Source: Brachionus manjavacas (Eukaryota; Rotifera; Eurotatoria; Ploima; Brachionidae). Taken from it: DNA of 64,000 nt. Position numbers and translations under genes: made by a program. This document shows positions 32,842 through 42,428 of this stretch, one piece after another. The DNA lies in assembly GCA_019054805.1 (NCBI GenBank), contig JAHQIY010000004.1, positions 8,502,501 through 8,566,500 of the forward strand, in the 5' to 3' direction. The notes below the pieces were generated by a model, which saw only the letters and a list, made by a program, of their open reading frames with translations, was not told the DNA's origin and did no database searches. Positions within the stretch are counted from its first letter, which is position 1; each line of letters opens with the position of its first letter.

Positions 32842-34429
32842 TCAATTGCTGTTTTATTTAAAATTTGGTCATGTTTTTTTTTCTAATTTAAACATAAAAA
32901 ATGTTTAATTAAATTTATTTTGATTAAAAAATATTAAAAAACTGTATAATAAATAAATGTTCATCTTTTATTTAAATTTCAAAAAAATAATCACATTTAA
33001 TTTATAATTTCATTCAGCCATGAGGTATTAAAATTCAATGGAAGATAAGTTAAATAATAAAATTTAAATCTAGACATCATTTTTTTTAATTTAGCGGTAT
33101 TTCATTTAGAGCAATGACTAAAAAACTTAATTATAAATACAAGAATTATTCAAAAATAACAAAAAAAAATATTTCTATAAGTGACTTACTTATTTACTAA
33201 ATTTAAAGTTAAGTCACACTTAAGCATATTATTAATCATGTCATATTTCTGTTTTATTGATAAATTAATGAACAATTTTATATAGCTTTGGAAATTTTTT
33301 TTTTATAGATTTTACAAAAATAATATTAGAAGAAATAATAGAAAACGCAGAATATTAATTAAAAAAAATATATTGACACTTTATACTTAAAGAGCTTATC
33401 CTTTATATTGAACAAAAACATCAAAAAATTTAATAATTCTATTTTCACATTTGTTTTCTGTATCGGGCTCGAGCTCCTTTAGAATAAAATATAAAACAAT
33501 AAATAGAAATAAGGTAAAATAAGTTAAAATAAAATGAAAACAAAATAGAAAGACATTTATTGTAATAGAGTTTTCAATGAATTTTCTTTCAATAATTCCA
33601 TTTTGTAATTGCTACCTTACCATTTATTCTTTATTTCCTGAAAAGTTTTATTTTTAATCAGAAGAAGCTTTAGCTGGACCCAAATAAAACAAATAAAAAA
33701 ACATCTCTGAAAATTTTTCGTACAATAATTAAAACTTAACTATTAAAAAAAAGACAAACTAAAATAATCAATTTAAAAATATACAAACAATTTATTTTTT
33801 CGTAGTAATTTCTATCATTTCTTTGTTTTTTTGAGTTTTTGAAATTTAAAATTTTTTATAATTTTTTTTTATTTAAAAAAAAATCAAAAAGGTTATTTTT
33901 CTAACATTTAACTAATTTTATAAAAAATACCAGGATTGTTTAAAAAATTCTCAAGTCAGGTCCAAGTCAAAGACTGATTTTTTTTAAATTAAAGTCTGGA
34001 CTTGACAAAATTTTGAAAATTATCGATTTAAATTTGAATATCTAACAAATTATATTTTTATAAAATATTGATCAAAAAAAACTTGTTTTTATCTATTAAA
34101 TATTAATCTATTTTAAAAAGAATTGTAAGGAGTTAGAAAGTTAACCAGTTTTTACTCGGATTTTTTTAAATATTAAATTTTAAAATAAAAATTATAAAAA
34201 AAATCCTGTAGCAAGCACTTAATATTTAAAAGACTCATTTTATTAATAATCTCCATATTTGGCTATTTAATTGTCTTTTAAATTTTACTACCTTTTTTAC
34301 AATATTTAATTTCAATTTGACATATTACGCCAATTTTTAAGCCCTTTCATTTGTCAAGTTGTTTTTTGCAATGTTAAGATACTCTTATGTTTTGGAATTA
34401 GTGTAAAGGTTCCCAGATCATAGGTAAAT
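32842..34429. other. AT-rich intergenic region 3' of NUP214
   Basis: Contains AATAAA-like strings that may serve NUP214 polyadenylation, and a copy of the AAGTCC-type motif near 33950-34010. No gene is supported. Confidence 0.45.
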
Positions 34430-34871
34430 TGAGATAAGCAATAGGTTTTGTAAATAAGATTGAAACAAAGCTAGTATTTTACATTTTTCTAAGCCAAGGT
34501 TTGAAAAAGAAAATAGTTTGTTGTACTTTTGAAAATTTCTTAATTGCAATGCCATCAAAATCTAAATTTGCTGGAACATCAACTCCCAAATACTGTAATT
34601 TATGGGATTTATTCTATTTACTTAAAGTAAATTTACTTTTGAAAAGTTATTTTCAAATTCGATTTTTTTAAATTTTTAGGATAAAAAATTATTTTCATTT
34701 TGTTTCCGTATTCGGCACAATTAGTGGTGTGAATCTACAGGACTTGATATGAGTATACCATTTTTGTAAACAACTATGCAGACCTTATGTCTATTGAAGA
34801 GTATTGATGAATACATTAAATAAACAAGGTGAGATTGTTTGACCCCACAATAAACTTTAAATTTTCTTGTC

Positions 34872-34902
<31 letters not shown>

Positions 34903-35070
34903 TATTTCAATGAACGCCTTGAAGGCGATGTAAAAAAAACAAAAAAAAAATTTTAAAAAAATTTTATCACATCGTTAATATTCATTTTTGATATTAATTT
35001 ATAGAAAAGACCGTTCCTTTTACTATATCAAAAGCCTTTTCGGCGTCTAGCGAGGCAACTTTACATCCTG
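34430..35070 (-). pseudogene. Degenerate LINE reverse transcriptase (minus strand)
   Basis: Three RT landmarks occur in order on the minus strand: LDAEKAFD (motif A) at about 35030-35060, GVKQ followed by a broken LxPTLFNxFI block (motif B) at about 34800-34846, and YLGVDVPANLDF with KKFSKVQQTIFFFKPW downstream at about 34450-34600. Frameshifts and stops lie between them. A separate LINE tail is inserted between motifs A and B. Confidence 0.7.
34876..34945 (-). mobile_element. LINE/SINE 3' tail with hairpin and ATT repeat
   Basis: On the minus strand, CGCCTTCAAGGCG (34915-34927) folds into a perfect small hairpin followed by TTCATTGAAATAAATAATAAT and more AAT units. This is a standard LINE 3' end. 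It sits inside the older minus-strand LINE, so it is probably a later, extremely 5'-truncated insertion. Confidence 0.6.
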
Positions 35071-35168
35071 ATTTGTTTTTTTACATTTTTAAATAAAGTC
35101 TCTTTTAAAACAAAAATTAAATTGCATAATGTTTTGTTAATATTTACCACAACTCTTGAACACTTACA

Positions 35169-35276
35169 ATTGGCGCAGCGATGACTTTCGGAGGTTCTCC
35201 TGGATTCAGTCAGCCAGCTTCATTTGGAGGATAAGCAACTTTTGGAGCACAGTCGTCGTTCAGTTCAAATCCAAAT
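35169..35276 (+). pseudogene. Stray copy of the NUP214 FG-repeat 3' region
   Basis: About 108 bases match NUP214 exon 9 at 32411-32517 at roughly 85-90% by eye (GACTTTCGGAGGTTCTCCTG onward). A TCA codon has become TAA, and further changes follow. The match ends in unrelated DNA on both sides and contains no other exon. It is a decayed partial duplicate 2.3 kb downstream of the gene. Confidence 0.85.
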
Positions 35277-35806
35277 TAATTATTATTTTCTTATTTAATT
35301 TAGATTTTTTTTAAAGTGTATGTTTTTCTATTCTTTTTTGTTTTTTAATATGTTTTTTAAAAAATTATCAAAATTAGAAGCGGTACAGAGCCCTGGTTCA
35401 GGGAATAGGGGCTTAGGTCAAAGGGTTTCGGGGAATAGGGGCTTAGGTCAAAGGGTTTCGGGGAAGCAGGAGGTTAGGGTATTTTAAATAAAATAGTCTT
35501 TAATTTAGGGGTTTATTTTTATTCAAATAGCGTTGAAGAAAATTATGGGCCTTTTTTTAAAAATTTTAATAATATTATTGAAAATTTCATCTATCTTTAA
35601 AAATATCCAAAATAATATATTTTAATTCTATGCATTAACTCTTTTACTCAAAATTATTATTATTCATATAATATTATCATATTTTTTTCGCTTATTATTA
35701 ACTAGCTTAACGAGTTAAAGTTAAATTTACTTTTTAAATTCTTTTGACGGCCTTCGCTAGCTCCAAAATCAATTTAAAGAGTCAATTTCCTAGTTTTTAA
35801 GGAATA
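35277..35806. other. Intergenic, with one G-rich tandem repeat
   Basis: Apart from the 30-bp tandem repeat at 35401-35465, this is AT-rich DNA without a supported gene. Confidence 0.45.
35401..35465. repeat. G-rich 30-bp tandem repeat, two and a bit copies
   Basis: Two exact 30-base units (GGGAATAGGGGCTTAGGTCA plus ten more) and the first five bases of a third. A similar GGTTCAGGG precedes them and GGTTAGGGT follows. The several G runs stand out sharply in an AT-rich background and could form a G-quadruplex. Confidence 0.9.
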
Positions 35807-36849
35807 CAGTAAAGTACGGTTATAACGAACACGGATATAACGAAAATTCGTTTATAAAGAAAAATAAAACACTGTTGTTCAGAACAATAATACTTTTAAT
35901 ACATTTTCTTACGGTTATAACGAAGTACGCTTATAGCGAAAATTCGGTTATAACGAAGCATTTTTTGATAATTTTCAATGAAATTTTATTCGCTTATAAC
36001 GAAAATATTAAAAAATACATTTGAGAAATATTGGTTTCTTAATTTTTAATAATAGAAATCAGCAAATAAGTATGAATTTTCTTGAATACCGAAATCTTAA
36101 AACTAATCCCTACTTAATGAACAATTAATATTCTGAAAAATCACACATTAACCTTTATAAAATAAAAAAAAAACAGGAAAAATATTATGTTAAAAAAATG
36201 TTAGAAAAAACAAAACCAACTAAACGTAAGGTTTTTACGTTGCATGAAAAAGTAAAATACATAAAGCTTATCGATAGCAAAAAAAAAACTCAGACCGAAG
36301 TCTGCGAGGAATTTAAAATTCCAGTAGGTACAATGAGCGGTATTTACAAACGTAGAGAGGAGTTTCTAAAATTATTCGAAGAGAACGCAGCAGCAGCAGA
36401 ATGTCAAAAAATCAAATCTGGAAAATACGATTATCTCGAAAAAGCACTCGCAGAATGGATCAGAGAAAAAGTTGGAAATGGTATACAGATAGATGGACCA
36501 ATAATAACAACAAAATGATTATTCAAATAAGGAAGCATCTTTCAAAATCAAAACATAATTTTGAGTCATCAATTGATAGCTTGGGTTCAATTGAGAATGA
36601 TAGCTTGGGTTCAATTGAGAATGAAATCTTGGGTCTAATGGTTAAACAAAAAACCATCTCCGATTATTTTAAAAAATAATATATAATTTTTTTTCATATT
36701 TATCATTATTATTTCTTTTTTAATTCGTTTTAATTAAATAAAAACTTTAAAAAAAAATTTTTTTTGTCTTTTTCGGATGTAACGAAGTTCGGTTATAACG
36801 AACGGTTTTTTGATTCCCCCAGCGACTTCGTTATTACCGTACTTTACTG
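35807..36849 (+). mobile_element. Pogo/Tigger-type DNA transposon, internally deleted
   Basis: 1,043 bp bounded by TA at 35805-35806 and 36850-36851. The termini are inverted repeats beginning CAGTAAAGTACGGT; 22 of 23 terminal bases match. The TA target site and CAGT start are pogo-superfamily hallmarks. The motif GGTTATAACGAA or close variants recurs about ten times near the ends, a likely transposase-binding array. The coding part keeps only the N-terminal DNA-binding domain and a C-terminal tail, so mobility would depend on a full-length relative. Confidence 0.9.
36198..36679 (+). pseudogene. Pogo/jerky-type transposase with catalytic core deleted
   Basis: From ATG 36198 to TGA 36516-36518, 106 residues give a CENP-B/Psq-type N-terminal helix-turn-helix (KVFTLHEKVKYIKLID, then KTQTEVCEEFKIPVGTMSGI) and the start of the second DNA-binding domain. 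The DDE catalytic domain is absent. In another frame up to TAA at 36677-36679, the tail GLMVKQKTISDYFKK resembles the C-terminal end of Tigger transposases. The tail contains an exact 24-base tandem repeat (SLGSIEND twice). The first part could still make a DNA-binding protein. Confidence 0.8.
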
Positions 36850-36851
36850 TA

Positions 36852-37078
36852 TTAGTTGTATGCTTTTAATTTTAACACTTTTAACTAAATCATTTTATTA
36901 AATATAATTTTCTCAATAATTATTTTTCAATTTTTAATAGCAATGTCCGAATGTTTGATTATTTTCTTTGGAAAATTAAGAAAACTTGAAATATTTAAAT
37001 AAAAATATCAAGAAAATGTTAACTTATTTTACATTCATTAATATGCAGAAATGCAAAATCTGCTAGAATACAAATTAA
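36852..37078. other. AT-rich intergenic between pogo element and next repeat
   Basis: No feature is supported. Confidence 0.5.
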
Positions 37079-37190
37079 TAATAATAATTGTCCCTATTCT
37101 ATCCTAGTGGATAAAGGAGAGGTGCCCATCTCCTTTTCAAGAACCTTTTTGAGCAACGGCTTCGATCTGACCCAGAGGCTACTGCTTTGA
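37079..37190 (-). mobile_element. Probable LINE/SINE 3' end (minus strand)
   Basis: A pocket clearly richer in G and C than its surroundings. On the minus strand it ends in GGATAGAATAGGGACAATTA followed by ATT units, and contains GGAGA...TCTCC, a small hairpin. GC-richer 3' UTR, hairpin and trinucleotide tail make a retroposon end likely. No coding frame remains. Confidence 0.5.
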
Positions 37191-37493
37191 TAAAAAAAAA
37201 TAGAAATAATTTTTTATTGCATTTGAAAATTTTGAAAAATGAAATTTGAGCAAAATTTTTACTTTGCCGTAAATAGGCTTATCATAAACAGCAAAAAGCT
37301 GATTTCAAAACCATAATTTTGATTAAATGAAGTTTTAATTTTTTTCAAAAATACGAAAGGGTTTAGGGTAAAAGTATACTTTTGTCTTCAAAAAATATCA
37401 TTGAATAAAATAATTTATTAAAATGACTAAAAAATATTATTTAAGCTAAGAGATTTAAATTTAATGTGGATCAAAATCCAAAAATAAACTAAA

Positions 37494-38936
37494 TTAAAAA
37501 GATTTAAAATAAATTAAAAAATAAACAAAACAAAAAGCAATAAAACGTTTATCTGCCCATTTATTGTAGGCACTGCTGTTTTCCAATTCACAGGAATAGT
37601 CTTTTAAATTTTGGCAAAGATTTGACTCATAGTTTAGCTTTCGGCTGCACTTACTCCATTCATTTAAGTCACAATCACTAAATAAATTAATATTTAAATC
37701 AGACAAATAATTGACTATCTCACAGTCACAATTGTTCATGCCACTGGAATTGTTCGAGTTGAAAAAAATGGTCAAGCGAGAGCTCTTAAGCTGATTAAAC
37801 ACACAAGGGTCGAGTTTTTGCATTGGATTATTGTCCAAAATCAAATATTCAATCTCAATGGGACCAGTCCGAGAGCAAAAGGCCTTTTTATCAAATGAAT
37901 CTATTTGATTGTTTGACAAGTCAAGTCTACTGATGGTCGAAATCGGCAGGTCACTTCGATCTAGCGCAAATTCACTTAGAAAGCGCAAATTTTGATTTGA
38001 CAAGTCGAGCTCGGCTAAATTCACCAAGTGTCTTAAATCTGGAAAAAAATTCAAGTTATTAAAGCCAAGACGCAAAATTCTCAAATTGATCATATTTTCG
38101 AATGATTTTTGCTCAATGTCAGATATCATGTTGTTGGTGAGATCCAAAAAAACCATGTTGTAATTCATGCTAAAAGTTTCCTTTCTTATTTTTTCAAGAT
38201 GATTGTTGGATAGAATAAGCGCCTTGGTTTTTTGTGGCACACCATAATCGGTCAAGTCAGACAAAATGTTATAACTTACATCAATGTAATACAACTCCTG
38301 CATAACACTCAAATCTGGTAGTATTTCCAACCTGTTACCAGACAAAAATAGAGTTTCCAGTGTGGACTCAAGAGGCTTGAAAATGGCATTATTTAGTTCA
38401 TTTAGCTGATTGTAGCTTAGGTCGAGGGTTTTTAGGGAATTGAGTTTTGAAAATCCGCCTGGTTCGATCAGAGATAGGCGATTTTTGGACAAAATTAGAG
38501 TGTTCAAGGTATCCAATGGTGCGAAGGCTTGATTTGGAATTTTGGTTAATAAATTTTCACCCAAGTTCAAATCCTCGAGGCCAATTATGCCTTGGAAATT
38601 GCTGGCCGAAATAGACTGGATATTGTTCTGCTGAAGGTCTAGTCTTTCAATCAAAAGACGGTCAAAAACGTTTTCCGGAATCTTGGAGAGGTTGAAGCCG
38701 GAAATTTTAAGCTGCTTTATTCTGTACTGATAATGAATGCTGATCAATCGAGAAGGAAATTGATCTGTTCGGTTTGAGCCATATCCATCGCAATCAATGT
38801 CCACCACTATGTTCTTGTAGTTCGAGTCAGAGTTTTTTGTGTGTTCACAATCTTGGAACAATGGCTGGATGTCGAGATGGTATGCGCTTTTTAGTAGACA
38901 TATTAGGACCAAAAACTTAATCATATCAAGATGCAA
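37494..38936 (-). CDS. Secreted leucine-rich-repeat protein, paralogue 1
   Basis: Intronless, 480 residues. An N-terminal hydrophobic signal peptide (residues about 5-20, IKFLVLICLLKSAYHL) leads to a cysteine cap and about 12 LRRs of roughly 24 residues (LxxLxLSxNxL form, e.g. LKTLDLSYNQLNELNNAIF). A C-terminal cysteine cap (NCDCEIVNYL to YSCE, about residues 403-455) is followed by a short spacer and a hydrophobic end (RFIAFCFVYFLIYF), which could be a GPI-anchor signal or membrane segment. It is thus a likely cell-surface recognition or adhesion protein. It shares the blocks ALDRSxxxxS and KKAFCSR with the genes at 47.7-49.3 and 61.2-63.0 kb. The start used is the first ATG; the second Met (codon 5) would give a slightly cleaner signal peptide. 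Confidence 0.88.
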   Translation of the reverse strand: MHLDMIKFLVLICLLKSAYHLDIQPLFQDCEHTKNSDSNYKNIVVDIDCDGYGSNRTDQFPSRLISIHYQYRIKQLKISGFNLSKIPENVFDRLLIERLDLQQNNIQSISASNFQGIIGLEDLNLGENLLTKIPNQAFAPLDTLNTLILSKNRLSLIEPGGFSKLNSLKTLDLSYNQLNELNNAIFKPLESTLETLFLSGNRLEILPDLSVMQELYYIDVSYNILSDLTDYGVPQKTKALILSNNHLEKIRKETFSMNYNMVFLDLTNNMISDIEQKSFENMINLRILRLGFNNLNFFPDLRHLVNLAELDLSNQNLRFLSEFALDRSDLPISTISRLDLSNNQIDSFDKKAFCSRTGPIEIEYLILDNNPMQKLDPCVFNQLKSSRLTIFFNSNNSSGMNNCDCEIVNYLSDLNINLFSDCDLNEWSKCSRKLNYESNLCQNLKDYSCELENSSAYNKWADKRFIAFCFVYFLIYFKSF

Positions 38937-40948
38937 GTTTAGAAAAATTGGTCCAAGTTTTTATAGCCGTTGGAGTGCAAAAGAGAAACGGTAAACAAGA
39001 AGTAAATTTTATTTTCAAAATAAAAAAGAATCCTAATTATTGTTGGTCATTAGAGTATTAATTTAAAATTTAAATTCTTTGCCTCTAGTAACTCAAGTAG
39101 TTTGTGTTTGTATTCATGATTCGAAAAGTTAAATAAATAAAAGGAAGTTAATTAAAAGTTGTATTCTATGTTTGATGGGATTATGGTGTAATATTTTGAT
39201 CAAGAATCAACTAAAATTTTTCAAACTAAAGGTAAATTTAAAATAAATCTTATCCTTCTCTCTTATGCAATAATTGTGCTTATTTGCGTACCAAGTTTTA
39301 GGAGTTAATACTCTCTCGAATTGAGAAGGTTTTTTTTCATTTCGATAACAATATTTAGACAAAATTAAATGTTTTTTCATCTAATCTAAACAAAGGTTTA
39401 TGTTGATTTTTCAATTGCGTTAATCAATTATCTAAGATTTTAGTTTGAACAAACTCTTTTAATTAGAAAATATGAAAAAATTTATAACTGGTTGGTATCA
39501 TTATTTAATGCAATTGATTTTAGCTTTATACGCAAAATTTAGTCGAAAAAATCTAGAAAATCTATTATATTTAAGATTTTTCAAGATCATTTGAATTTCA
39601 TCAAGAATCAAAATTTGATTTAGAAAATCAAAAGACTTTTATACGATTCTAATAAAACCTTTTTTAAAGTCTTTTAAGTTAAATATTGTAATTTTATCAA
39701 GATTCTAAAAATAAAATCATTTTTTTCATTTATTAAGTTTTTTTCGAGAAAATGACTAAAAAGAACAAGAAAAGGATTATTATTAATTAGGTATTTTTAT
39801 TAATTATTTGAATGTTAAAATTAATTTTTTTTGGGTATTTATTCATTGTCAAAATTATTATTCATAAAAAATATTAATGAGTATTAGAAAAATTATTATA
39901 TTATAAAAAATATAAAATAATTTCAAAAAATACCAAAATAATTAATTATATTATTTTACATAATACACAATTTTACTGATTAACCATAAGAAAATAAAAA
40001 AATTCTTTATTTCAAAATTTTAAAACTAAAACATGATTCATTGAATTACATAAAAACACCAAATGTTTCACTATATGCTTAAATGTTTCTCCCATAACAA
40101 ATAGTTTTATTAAGTCGAGGAAAATAGTGGCTCGTGGTCTGAAAACACAGCAAAAGTATCGGTTACCTATAGTCCGGTAGGAGCCTTTTTCTCTTTAATT
40201 CGAATTGCGTATGCCTGTTCTAATTCGTGTATATTTGGTTAATAGCTTTTTTAAGATTCCAAATGTGCGCAGGATTCAAAGACTCATGTCGATGGTAAAA
40301 ATAAAAAATAGTAATATTTTATTTAACTGAATTTCCTTAAATTATTTCATAAAGTTTATTTTTTCTGATATAACTTAAACTATTTTTGTTTATTTTTTTT
40401 ATTTTTACTGGACAGAAGGAGCTTCACTTCGTATGGACAGAATGCGCTAATTTCGACATGTTGACTAGAAGCTTTTTTTTTAAATTAATTTTTATTAAAT
40501 TTAAATAAAAAAATATATCTTTAAAAAAAAATAATATTTTTGAACAGGAAAAATTTACAAGCATCTTTTGATTTTTTTATTCATTTAAAAACTTTATCAA
40601 AAACCCTTTGAATTTTGACGAAAAAAATCTTTTGTCAAATTAATTTTTGCATCGTTTGGAAAAAAATGAGAAATTTTTTCAAACTTTTTCGATGCAAGAT
40701 AAAATAACTATCAAACTCCAAAACAAAAACTTTATTTTACTTAATAAAAATAATGATGGAGTCAAATTTTGTCTCACTAATACTTTTAAAAAAAGGTTTT
40801 ATTTTTTTGTTCATCTCATTCTACGAATATTTAATCTAATTTTAAATCTTTTGTGCTAATTAAAAAAGAAAATTTATTTTTATATTTTAATTTCTTAAAC
40901 ATAATTTTAAATTTAAAAAAAAAGGAAAAACAAGCAGCACTAAACTTA
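38937..40948. other. AT-rich intergenic between LRR gene 1 and the gypsy element
   Basis: Mostly A/T-rich. A moderately complex patch at about 40100-40230 has coding-like frames on the minus strand (ELEQAYAIRIKEKKAP; TFAVFSDHEPLFSS) separated by a stop. It may be a LINE endonuclease remnant (SDH block) but is too short to call. Confidence 0.4.
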
Positions 40949-41091
40949 TGTAGTATGGTGACGTTATCAGACAATAAATATTACTTGTTATTCCAAAAGA
41001 AGTGAAGTAGTTGTTATTTTCTAAACTTATTTTAAATAAAGTGTTTATCTAAATACTAAGCTTATTATTCACACACTCGGCCTATACTACA
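40949..41091 (+). repeat. Short 5' LTR of a Ty3/gypsy element
   Basis: 143 bp, starting TGTAGTATGG and ending CCTATACTACA, giving the TG...CA ends and short inverted termini of LTRs. An AATAAA-like signal lies near its centre. Directly after it, TTGGTGACAGCGG forms a plausible primer-binding site. No matching 3' LTR was found in the window, so the boundary rests on end structure only. Confidence 0.65.
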
Positions 41092-41117
41092 TTGGTGACA
41101 GCGGTTAAGCTATTAGA

Positions 41118-42404
41118 TTGATTTCTAAAATTAAAATAAAACGTGGTAACAAGTGTGTTGAATTGTTGATTTTAGTGGTAAGCCAAAAGTTAGTGTTTGA
41201 GATGGTTAGAAAAGCTAATTCGTTCACGGGAAGAAAGAAAAAAGCTTCTAGTAATTCATTGTTTCAGACGATTTTGTACAATAATGAAGAGAATAGTTTA
41301 GCACGTGATGTTTCAGTAAAGTCATTGAATAATTCATTGTTTCAATCTAGCTTATTTAGCAGTGAAAAGAAAGACAAGACACGCGATTTTTTGGAAAGAT
41401 CGTGGAGTGATGTTTCAACGCGTGATTTTTTAAAATAAAAAGCCAAAAGTTTGATTATAAATATGAGCGAAAAAATTGGAAAAGGGAAGAATACAATTTC
41501 ATTCAACAAAAAGAAAAATATTTCATTTAGCAATATTTGGAAACATCAAATTTTCCAGTTGGAGAATAAAGAAGCTGAAACAACAAAGTGTTTGAAAGGA
41601 AAAAGTATAAACCAAAAGAGTTTAATAATGGCAAACCTAAGATTAAGAGCCCCATCAGTTTTTACTTTGGATACAAATGTGGATATATGGCTAGCAAGAT
41701 TTGATAATTATCTAGAATTAAATAGAATTTTTGGAGATAGAGATAAGATAAATGTGTAAGGATCTTTTTTGGATGATACAACGTTTAAATTGGTCGATAG
41801 TATGATAAACAAACAGTCAAATGATGAAGTTAAAACCAAATTTAGAGCTCGTTTTAGTAGACCAGAATCTTCTGCACAAGTTTACAACCTTTGTTGGAAG
41901 AGGCCAAGAGCTAAATGAAAGCCTAGTTCAGTATGCGGCAATACTGCAGGAATTAGGACGAAAAGCTTTTCCTGATCTAAATCCTATGGAATTAGATATT
42001 TATCTTCGAGGCCAATTCCTAGCAGGAGTCCGTGACAGAGAAATGGCGGAAAGATTAGCTGTATTGGATCACGAAAACTTAGATATTTTGGTACTCACGG
42101 CTACAGAACACGAAAGTGATTTCTAACTTCGAATTTGATGGTTCGAAGCCAGGATAAGCATTATGGAAATTTACAAAACAACGTTGAGACAATAAGGAAT
42201 ACGTATGAGAATAGTTTGGTTAATGCTAATTTGTCAAATTTGTCCAATTATTCAAAATTGTTTAATAATTCAAACGATGGATCATATCTTAATTCAACAA
42301 GTAGGAATTATACGACAAATTACCAAGTTCAAAAACCAACGATGAGATGCTTTTTGTGTAATCAGGAAGGACATATTAAGAGGAATTGCCCTAATGGTAT
42401 ATGA
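41118..42404 (+). pseudogene. gypsy gag pseudogene
   Basis: Pieces in shifting frames: an N-terminal basic and Ser-rich part (41202-41438), a capsid-like segment (FTLDTNVDIWLARFDNYLEL at about 41660-41720), a second capsid segment (ELNESLVQYAAILQELGRKA at about 41910-41970), and a CCHC zinc knuckle, C-x2-C-x4-H-x4-C, at about 42343-42390. Stops at 41436-41438 and 41757-41759 and a frame change break it. Gag would package element RNA; this copy cannot make the whole protein. Confidence 0.85.
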
Positions 42405-42428
42405 AACAAGAACAATCAATACTATAGA

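Noticed and set aside
34880-34907. ATT/TAA tract as a possible CRISPR or satellite array
   Set aside because: It is a trinucleotide tail directly after a LINE-type hairpin, with no spacers.
40647-40859. 70-codon plus-strand frame before the gypsy LTR
   Set aside because: Lys/Asn/Phe-rich, with no motif and no relation to the element's gag.
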